NCBI GenBank assembly: GCA_024275615.1
Contig: JAJRYU010000208.1
Location: forward strand, 1-5,783
Direction: 5' to 3'
Length of the DNA: 5,783 nucleotides
Source of the DNA: Planctomycetota bacterium
GTDB lineage: Bacteria; Planctomycetota; GCA-002687715; DRQF01
Below are positions 1 through 4,365 of the stretch, one piece after another. The notes beneath the pieces are model-generated. The model saw only the letters and a program-made list of their open reading frames with translations. It was not told where the DNA came from and did no database searches. Each line of letters opens with the position of its first letter. The first letter of the stretch is position 1. A program made the position numbers and the translations under genes.

Positions 1-433
1 GAACATCGTCTGTGGTCGGAGTTGTATAGGGCAGGGTGGGCACGGTCCCCATGGTCAGGACGACTTCTGGGATGACGCACTGAGCGAGTGACTTGCCAGC
101 CACCGTAAACGCCACTGCTGTCGGTGGATGGCCGTGCACAACGGCGGCGATATCTTCTCTTTCTTCATAAATGGCGATGTGCATCATCGATTCTGACGAG
201 GGTCGGCCATGACCGGCAACGACTTGACAGTTAAAGTCGATGGTAATGATGTCGGCGACGGTCATGTCACCTTTGCAAATTCCTGAGCGAGTGATCATGA
301 TTTCGTTTTCACCGACTCTGATTGAGATATTGCCATCTGTGGCGGCAATCAACTCTCGTTCGTACATGCGGTGAGCTGTGGCGACGATTTCGTTCCTTAG
401 ACGGGTGATTGATTGGTCGTAGTTTTCGTGCAT
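1..433 (-). CDS. Class II aldolase/adducin-family protein, L-fuculose-phosphate aldolase-like (3' end outside window)
   Basis: The first 144 residues are visible; the C-terminus lies beyond position 1. Cytosolic class II aldolases of this family use zinc to cleave sugar phosphates such as fuculose-1-phosphate or ribulose phosphates into a C3 or C2 aldehyde and a ketone phosphate. Visible signatures are DGNIS at 33-37 (substrate phosphate/N-terminal loop), ITRSG at 47-51, PSSE at 78-81 whose Glu is the family's catalytic acid/base, and HGHP at 100-103 giving two zinc ligands (His100, His102). The third zinc His would be past the window edge. There is no signal peptide. The ATG lies 14 bp after the stop of the upstream foldase gene, with a weak AAGG about 8 nt ahead, so the two are probably co-transcribed. 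The family is clear, but the exact substrate (fuculose-P, rhamnulose-P, ribulose-P or methylthioribulose-P) cannot be decided from this fragment. Confidence 0.9.
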   Translation of the reverse strand, partial: MHENYDQSITRLRNEIVATAHRMYERELIAATDGNISIRVGENEIMITRSGICKGDMTVADIITIDFNCQVVAGHGRPSSESMMHIAIYEEREDIAAVVHGHPPTAVAFTVAGKSLAQCVIPEVVLTMGTVPTLPYTTPTTDDV

Positions 434-447
434 GGGATCTACCTTGC

Positions 448-1863
448 CTAGTTCATTAACTTGGTGAGGTCATATCCCCGCTTGGCGTTCTTCCACGCCT
501 TATTGAATGCCTCCCGCGCCGTTTGTTTTCGCAATTCGTTAGCGACGGTGGGCGACATTGGCGGGATCGGGGTCTTTTTCCAGAGCTTGATGATGCGATA
601 GCCCCCAGCGAATTTGAGCGGCCCACTGATCCCCTTTGCTGGAAGTTTGAGCATAGTCTCGCCCCCAGTGATATTCCTCAAGCGTGCCGGTGTAAAGACG
701 TCCCACTCACCGTTCTTGAATTTGCTGCGTGCGTCTTGGCTGAACATGCGGGCTGCTTCTTCAAAGGTCATCGATCCGGAGTCGATACGTTTCTTGACAT
801 CTTGGGCCATGTTCAAAGCAGCTGCCAAGGTCGGCAGTTTGTCCTTGAGCTTCGGATCGTCGCTGCCGCGAATAATGATGTGGCGAAGATGAAACTTGGG
901 ACCGAAGTGGTCAATGTTCTTCTTGTAGAGTTCTGATGCTGTTTCTTTGGTAATCGTTTTCTCGCCATAACAAGTGATACAAACTTCCCGTTGAAAGTTA
1001 GCACTACTTTTGTGACTGGCAGGTGACATGCCGTAGCGTTCTTTGACAAAATCCTTGAAATTCATACCTTCGTAACGGGGATCTGCTTCAAAGCCCGCGC
1101 GAATGCCGTCATAAACACGATCGACATCAGACGCGCCGATTTCGATGCCGGCCTTGGCACAAACTAGCCGGGCGAGTTTTGCCTGCATGATGGCCTCAAC
1201 CAATTTGACTGCGTCTTCTCGATTCAAGATGAGGAGAATATTGGCAGCAAATTCCTCTTTCGTAATGAAACCGTCGTAGATTTTTGCGGCAGCATTTTCC
1301 GGGAGTTCTCTTGGGTCCAAAATCACGCGGGCATCGCGTGTCTTAGAGCGCAGCCATTGTTCTTGCTCAACTTTTGTTGGATTTGTCTTTTCGAAGTCCT
1401 TTCCGGCGAGTTTTTCCAAGGCACAATTCGTGCGCAGCAACGTCATCATGCTTCGCTTGCTCATTCCTTGCTTTGTCAGGATAGACGCCATGTCGTTGGC
1501 TCCCTTTGTTTGCTCCTTTATCTGGTTGTCCAGCTTGGAGTAAAGGGCATCTACTTCTTGGTCTGTGACCTCTAGGTTGCGCTCCTTCAAGTGTTTGGCG
1601 ATGACCTTACGAGAGATCAGGTTCTGAATGGCTTGCTTGCCTTTTGTATGAGAGGCGAAGCGCGCATGGAGGGCGTCGACGAATTCCTTCCGCGTGACGA
1701 TTTTTGAATCGACGATAGCGACGCTTCCTGCTGGCGGTTCGATGCCTTCTTTGAGCTTGCGCTGAATCCGGGCATTGGGTCCGAGATCCTGAGCCACGAG
1801 GTAGCCAGAAAAGCCAACAACAAGCAAGAGAGCTACAACTGGGTTTCGCATGGAGTATTTCAT
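448..1863 (-). CDS. Secreted SurA/PpiC-type peptidyl-prolyl cis-trans isomerase/chaperone
   Basis: This 471-aa exported protein should help outer-membrane or secreted proteins fold in the periplasm. Residues 1-24 are a Sec signal peptide (MKYSMRNP, hydrophobic stretch 9-22, cleavage near LVA-Q). Two related alpha-helical SurA_N-like segments follow, at about 48-182 and 193-331. Each begins with a short strand plus T(R/K)xEF and carries a (D/S)xxVDxxY helix. A parvulin-like PPIase domain spans about 324-428 (LRHIII, FEEAARMFSQD, NGEWDVF, GPL, GGYRIIKL), followed by a basic helical tail. The parvulin signatures are altered: the usual GGDLG is NGEWD and the usual GYHII is GYRII. A CxxC (C295, C298) lies in the second segment. 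The frame stays open to 2334, but that extension overlaps the gene upstream, and the signal peptide fixes the start at 1863 (or Met5 at 1851). There is no Shine-Dalgarno sequence. The aldolase gene follows after 14 bp. Confidence 0.88.
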   Translation of the reverse strand: MKYSMRNPVVALLLVVGFSGYLVAQDLGPNARIQRKLKEGIEPPAGSVAIVDSKIVTRKEFVDALHARFASHTKGKQAIQNLISRKVIAKHLKERNLEVTDQEVDALYSKLDNQIKEQTKGANDMASILTKQGMSKRSMMTLLRTNCALEKLAGKDFEKTNPTKVEQEQWLRSKTRDARVILDPRELPENAAAKIYDGFITKEEFAANILLILNREDAVKLVEAIMQAKLARLVCAKAGIEIGASDVDRVYDGIRAGFEADPRYEGMNFKDFVKERYGMSPASHKSSANFQREVCITCYGEKTITKETASELYKKNIDHFGPKFHLRHIIIRGSDDPKLKDKLPTLAAALNMAQDVKKRIDSGSMTFEEAARMFSQDARSKFKNGEWDVFTPARLRNITGGETMLKLPAKGISGPLKFAGGYRIIKLWKKTPIPPMSPTVANELRKQTAREAFNKAWKNAKRGYDLTKLMN

Positions 1864-2101
1864 TCTGGTAATATACGGCGTCACGTTTTTCTTGAAACCC
1901 CAAATTGGCGAAGTGCTCCTTGGCGCAGTGCAGACTGCTACCCATGGTATTGCGAAATGCGTTCGGCAAGCGGAACCGGGGCGAATTTCCCCTGCTCGGG
2001 TCCTTGGACACGCGATGGACATCAAGATTGGACCTCGATGCGGAGTACATATTCTCAAAAAATATCGAGATTTCGAGAGAAATGACGGCTTTCGCGCCTT
2101 C
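1864..2101. other. Intergenic region upstream of the foldase gene
   Basis: This 238-bp gap lies between the PNPOx-like stop and the foldase start. Frames cross it on both strands, but none shows family features or a ribosome binding site, so I see no gene. It should hold the foldase promoter (see the entry at 1870-1897). A GGGG/CCCC inverted repeat (1978-1981 with 1989-1992) has only 4 bp. A minus-strand run of six T at about 2056-2061 is not preceded by a convincing stem, so no terminator for the PNPOx-like gene can be called. Confidence 0.6.
1870..1897 (-). promoter_or_regulatory. Possible foldase promoter placed for a leaderless transcript
   Basis: On the minus strand a TATATT hexamer (1875-1870) ends exactly 6 nt before the ATG at 1863. 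A weak -35-like TTTCAA (1897-1892) precedes it by 16 bp. If this is the promoter, the transcript would begin at or next to the start codon. That would agree with the lack of a Shine-Dalgarno sequence. The -35 match is poor, so confidence is low. Confidence 0.3.
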
Positions 2102-2722
2102 TCACTCCTCATGCAGATCATCGGCGGACTCATACATCGCCAGCCGTATTTTGAGATCCTCAATTGTTGTTGCCATTTCTTGAAGAATCGGGGCCACTGC
2201 TTTTTCAGGAAATCTCTTATGTATGTGTTGAGGGCAATTGGCATCCCAAGCCTTGATCGTGAAAACAAAAGCTCTTTCGACCGATCCAGGGTATTCCCTG
2301 TCCGAGAGTTGAGCCAACAGGGCGGGATCATCATCTACGACTCGACAAGTACCCCAGATCTTCACTCGGCGACTGACGCTGTAATCCATCAAAAAAATGA
2401 AGGCCTTCTCAGTATCTTCTAGATTCCCAGCGCTAATATATTGGCGATTTCCGGTGAAATCTGCCCACGCCAATGTTTGGGAGTCGATGATCTTCAGGAA
2501 CCCCGGTGCGCCACCTTTGTATTGAATGTAGGGCTGGCCACGATGGTTGCTGGTCGCCAAATAGAACATGTCTTGGCCTTCAATAAATTGTATCAGTGCC
2601 GGGTTGAGGCTTGTCTTAAATCCACCCTTCACTTCTGACTTGGCGATTGTCGCCCGAGATCCCAATGCGGATTGGATCGACTTGACGGCGGGAGTGAATG
2701 CTATGTCGCTCGAGTATTTCAC
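2102..2722 (-). CDS. Pyridoxamine 5'-phosphate oxidase-like flavin-binding family protein
   Basis: This is a cytosolic protein of 206 aa in the PNPOx-like split-barrel FMN-binding superfamily. Members bind FMN or a related cofactor and act as small-molecule oxidoreductases or flavin carriers; the true substrate is not known. Visible features are an N-terminal KYSSDIAFTPAVK segment typical of this subfamily, a barrel core with FYLATSNHRGQPYIQ at 53-67, GGAPGFLKIID at 70-80, ADFTGNRQYIS at 87-97, RRVKIWGTCRVVDDDP at 118-133, and the characteristic WDANCPQHI at 159-167. A short helical C-terminal tail follows (about 175-200). No ATG fits, so I chose GTG at 2722, which puts KYSSDIAF at residues 2-9. 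The frame continues upstream to 2962 only by overlapping the AhpD-like gene. It lies 97 bp behind that gene and is probably transcribed with it under the TetR regulator. It is unlikely to be the genuine pdxH enzyme, because the subfamily differs. Confidence 0.85.
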   Translation of the reverse strand: MKYSSDIAFTPAVKSIQSALGSRATIAKSEVKGGFKTSLNPALIQFIEGQDMFYLATSNHRGQPYIQYKGGAPGFLKIIDSQTLAWADFTGNRQYISAGNLEDTEKAFIFLMDYSVSRRVKIWGTCRVVDDDPALLAQLSDREYPGSVERAFVFTIKAWDANCPQHIHKRFPEKAVAPILQEMATTIEDLKIRLAMYESADDLHEE

Positions 2723-2768
2723 ATGAGATCCAATCGTTGTTTTGCAGGTCCTAACCACGAAGTACAGA

Positions 2769-2804
2769 CCAGAATCACAGAACGAACTCGAACTGTGATT
2801 CTGG
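2769..2804. repeat. Perfect 12-bp inverted repeat (stem-loop) between the AhpD-like and PNPOx-like genes
   Basis: CCAGAATCACAG (2769-2780) and CTGTGATTCTGG (2793-2804) are exact reverse complements separated by 12 nt. In the minus-strand transcript this forms a 12-bp stem with half its pairs G-C. It starts about 16 nt after the AhpD-like stop and ends about 46 nt before the PNPOx-like GTG. No U-tract follows on either strand, so it does not look like a standard intrinsic terminator. It may be an mRNA processing or stability element, or a protein-binding site. Confidence 0.75.
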
Positions 2805-2819
2805 ATCGGCCTTTGCCAA

Positions 2820-3374
2820 TTAAAGAATGGAACAGCTGTCCAGATCCTCAGCAGCCGGAATGTCGAGAGTTGTTTGCGCAACATTGTTGAGGAAGTTTGT
2901 GAAACACCCCAAGACGACCGAGGCGACGATTTCGACGATTTCCTGGTTACCGAAACCAGCATTTTTGACTCTTGCTAGCGCTTCGTCGCTGACCTTACCT
3001 TTTTCTTCCAAGACATCTTTTGCAAACTTGAGCGCGGTATCTGTGCGCCGGTCCTCGGCGTCAGCTTTGCGACCGGCGAGAATGTCGGCGGCGGTCAGGC
3101 CCGCTTGGGGCGCGACGGCCGAAAGGAGAGATGTACAGTAGCTGCAAGCATTGGCCTCACTGGTAGTGAGTTTGAGTTGATTCGTCAGCTTGGCGCCAAT
3201 GGAAGTCTTGGCCATTGCCTTTTCAAAAGCCAAATAACTAGACAAGACCGCAGGCGAGTTCGCCATCACCAATGCCACATCGGGAACGACCCCATAGGCC
3301 TCATGAACTTGATCAAGAAGCGTCTTCAACTCGACTCCCGGATTTTCTGGATTGACTTGTTGTACTCGCTGCAT
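2820..3374 (-). CDS. Carboxymuconolactone decarboxylase/AhpD-like family protein
   Basis: A cytosolic, all-helical 184-aa protein. Family members are either decarboxylases or AhpD-type alkylhydroperoxidase/disulfide reductases that work through a CxxC pair. Visible features are the N-terminal VP...MANSPAVLSSYL segment (about 30-48), the core TSEANACSYCTSLLSA at 71-86 with Glu73, Cys77 and Cys80, the ADILAGRKAD turn, a TDTALKFAKDVLEEKGKVSDEAL helix (111-133), and VLGCFTNFLNNVAQTTLDIP at the C-end. Length is normal for the subfamily. The oddity is position 84: AhpD-type enzymes have CxxCxxxH, but Leu is found here. The C-terminal NHVA seen in relatives as I recall them is NNVA here (Asn164). 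The start is supported by AGGAG 6 nt before the ATG. A TetR-type operator and -10 box lie just upstream, so expression is probably derepressed by the neighbouring regulator's ligand. Confidence 0.88.
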   Translation of the reverse strand: MQRVQQVNPENPGVELKTLLDQVHEAYGVVPDVALVMANSPAVLSSYLAFEKAMAKTSIGAKLTNQLKLTTSEANACSYCTSLLSAVAPQAGLTAADILAGRKADAEDRRTDTALKFAKDVLEEKGKVSDEALARVKNAGFGNQEIVEIVASVVLGCFTNFLNNVAQTTLDIPAAEDLDSCSIL

Positions 3375-3380
3375 TTCGGT

Positions 3381-3385
3381 CTCCT
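3381..3385 (-). promoter_or_regulatory. Shine-Dalgarno site of the AhpD-like gene
   Basis: The minus strand reads AGGAG, 6 nt before the ATG at 3374. It is the only strong Shine-Dalgarno match ahead of a start in this window and settles the start of this gene. Confidence 0.8.
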
Positions 3386-3408
3386 ATATGTGGGCTTCGC
3401 CCATGGTT

Positions 3409-3430
3409 AATATACAGACAGGTCTGTCTG
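3409..3430 (-). promoter_or_regulatory. TetR-type operator overlapping the promoter of the AhpD-like gene
   Basis: The minus strand reads ACAGACCTGTCTGT (3427-3414), which matches the perfect palindrome before tetR at 13 of 14 positions. On the plus strand, CAGACAG (3415-3421) and CTGTCTG (3424-3430) form a perfect 7-bp inverted repeat with a 2-bp centre. The operator's last base is the first base of a -10 hexamer TATATT (3414-3409). No good -35 is visible at normal spacing. Bound repressor would cover the -10 region. The site lies in the 86-bp gap between the tetR stop and the AhpD-like start. Confidence 0.75.
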
Positions 3431-3460
3431 GCTGTTTGAAAATAAGAGGGTGGCCCAGCC

Positions 3461-4039
3461 CTAGTTCTTGCTTCCCAAAACGAGTTGTTTGGCGGCCTCG
3501 AAGGCCACCAAGGCTGAATGGGGGTTGTTATCCATGACCGCTTTCACGATCGCGCCTTCAATGAGGAGGTTGATTGAGCTACTTAACTTTGCCGCTTCTT
3601 GGCCAAAACACTCCACTAAGATCTGAGTTACTTTTTGCCGGAATCGTTCTTTATGTTGTCTGGAAAACTCTGATGCGGGATGCTTCGAATTGGCTAGCTC
3701 AACCGCTGCGTTTATGAAGGAACAGCCTCGGAACCCCGCACTGGAAAACCAATCAGCCAAAGTCGCGAAAAACGCCTCAAACTGGGTTTTTCCCCGGCCT
3801 TGGTGCTCATTCATGGCGTGTTCTATGAAAGCGTCAAATTGTCTCTCACGGTAGATGAGAGCCGCGAGGATCAAGTCGTCCTTTGACTTGAAGTGGTTGT
3901 AGAGCGTCATCTTGGCCACGCCAGCTTCGGCGATGATACGGTCAATGCCCACCGCCCGTATCCCGTCCGCATAGAAAAGGCGCTCGGCGGTTGTGACGAT
4001 GCGGTTTCTAGCATCGGATTTCTTTTTTGGCTCCGTCAT
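3461..4039 (-). CDS. TetR/AcrR-family transcriptional repressor
   Basis: This 192-aa protein is a dimeric one-component regulator that leaves its operator when a ligand binds or a residue is modified. The N-terminal TetR DNA-binding domain (about 10-56) shows ARNRIVTTAERLFYADGIRAVGIDRIIAEAGVAKMTLYNHF in segments, with the helix-turn-helix at about 32-51 and the recognition helix ending in TLYNHFKSKDDL. The C-terminal ligand domain includes GFRGCSFINAAVELA (102-116), a signature of a YxaF/LmrA-like TetR subgroup as I recall it. Cys106 is the only Cys in that stretch and could sense electrophiles, which is an inference. The matching palindromes in its own promoter and before the AhpD-like gene indicate autoregulation and control of the next two genes. 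The ATG at 4039 has no Shine-Dalgarno sequence and lies 6 nt after the -10 box. The next upstream gene is divergent. Confidence 0.93.
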   Translation of the reverse strand: MTEPKKKSDARNRIVTTAERLFYADGIRAVGIDRIIAEAGVAKMTLYNHFKSKDDLILAALIYRERQFDAFIEHAMNEHQGRGKTQFEAFFATLADWFSSAGFRGCSFINAAVELANSKHPASEFSRQHKERFRQKVTQILVECFGQEAAKLSSSINLLIEGAIVKAVMDNNPHSALVAFEAAKQLVLGSKN

Positions 4040-4045
4040 GCGGGC

Positions 4046-4073
4046 ACTATACAGACCGGTCTGTTTATGACAA
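4046..4073 (-). promoter_or_regulatory. tetR promoter with embedded palindromic operator
   Basis: On the minus strand, a -35 box TTGTCA (4073-4068), a 16-bp spacer and a -10 box TATAGT (4051-4046) form a good sigma70-type promoter. The perfect 14-bp palindrome ACAGACCGGTCTGT (4064-4051) occupies most of the spacer and ends on the first base of the -10 box. This is the expected arrangement for an autorepressed TetR gene. Only 6 nt (GCCCGC) separate the -10 box from the ATG, so the message may be leaderless. Confidence 0.8.
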
Positions 4074-4311
4074 GGGCCTCTGTGAGTTTCCCGAACTGCT
4101 CGCTGAGCGATGCCGCGTGGGACAGGTCAGAGCCACTGCCGTGTTCTACCTTGCATATTTTGTTCGTGAGACGTCATTCAAAGAGTCCACTTTCAAGTGT
4201 GTCGGCGACATCCACTTGTTGTAAATACAGTCTCGTTCTCATCATTTGACGATTCGTGGTTGACCCGGCAAGAGAAAATCTCGGCGGGATTTTACTCATT
4301 TTGATGCTTCT

Positions 4312-4328
4312 TTGACCCGATAGGTCAA
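4312..4328. repeat. TTGACC-N5-GGTCAA inverted repeat upstream of the secreted-protein gene
   Basis: TTGACC (4312-4317) and GGTCAA (4323-4328) are perfect 6-bp inverted repeats around CGATA, centred about 46 bp before the ATG at 4366. The sequence differs from the TetR operators. It could be an operator for another regulator or a chance repeat. TTGACCCG also occurs at 4260-4267. Confidence 0.4.
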
Positions 4329-4365
4329 TAGAAACGTCCACGCGCCGGATAGATGAGAAAGAACC

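Larger units (their letters stand above)
4040..4365. other. Divergent intergenic region between tetR and the secreted-protein gene
   Basis: This 326-bp gap contains the tetR promoter and operator at its left end. The open frames in it (for example a plus-strand frame ending near 4224) have no ribosome binding site or recognisable family, and I do not call a gene. The right part should hold the promoter of the plus-strand gene, but no convincing -35/-10 pair was found. It has a small inverted repeat at 4312-4328 and TTGACCCG repeated at 4260 and 4312. Confidence 0.6.

Noticed and set aside
1607..2050. Minus-strand 147-aa frame spanning the foldase 5' end
   Set aside because: It lies mostly inside the foldase signal-peptide and N-terminal region in another frame and has a low-complexity Arg-rich composition typical of a shadow frame.
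1864..2334. N-terminal extension of the foldase frame to 2334 (157 extra residues)
   Set aside because: It overlaps the 3' part of the PNPOx-like gene, has no family features, and would bury the clear signal peptide that begins at 1863.
2723..2962. N-terminal extension of the PNPOx-like frame to an ATG at 2962
   Set aside because: It overlaps the AhpD-like coding region and shows no domain. The subfamily's N-terminal KYSSDIAF motif sits right after the GTG at 2722.
3430..3463. Possible intrinsic terminator just after the tetR stop (GGGCTGGGCCACCC then TCTTATTTT on the minus strand)
   Set aside because: The stem has few pairs with an internal mismatch and almost no loop, and the T-tract is interrupted.
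4027..4224. Short plus-strand frame over the tetR promoter and intergenic region
   Set aside because: It starts inside tetR on the other strand, crosses the operator, has no ribosome site and no recognisable family.
4260..4296. TTGACC at 4260 as a -35 box with TTTACT near 4291 as -10
   Set aside because: The spacing is about 26 bp, far beyond the usual 16-18 bp.
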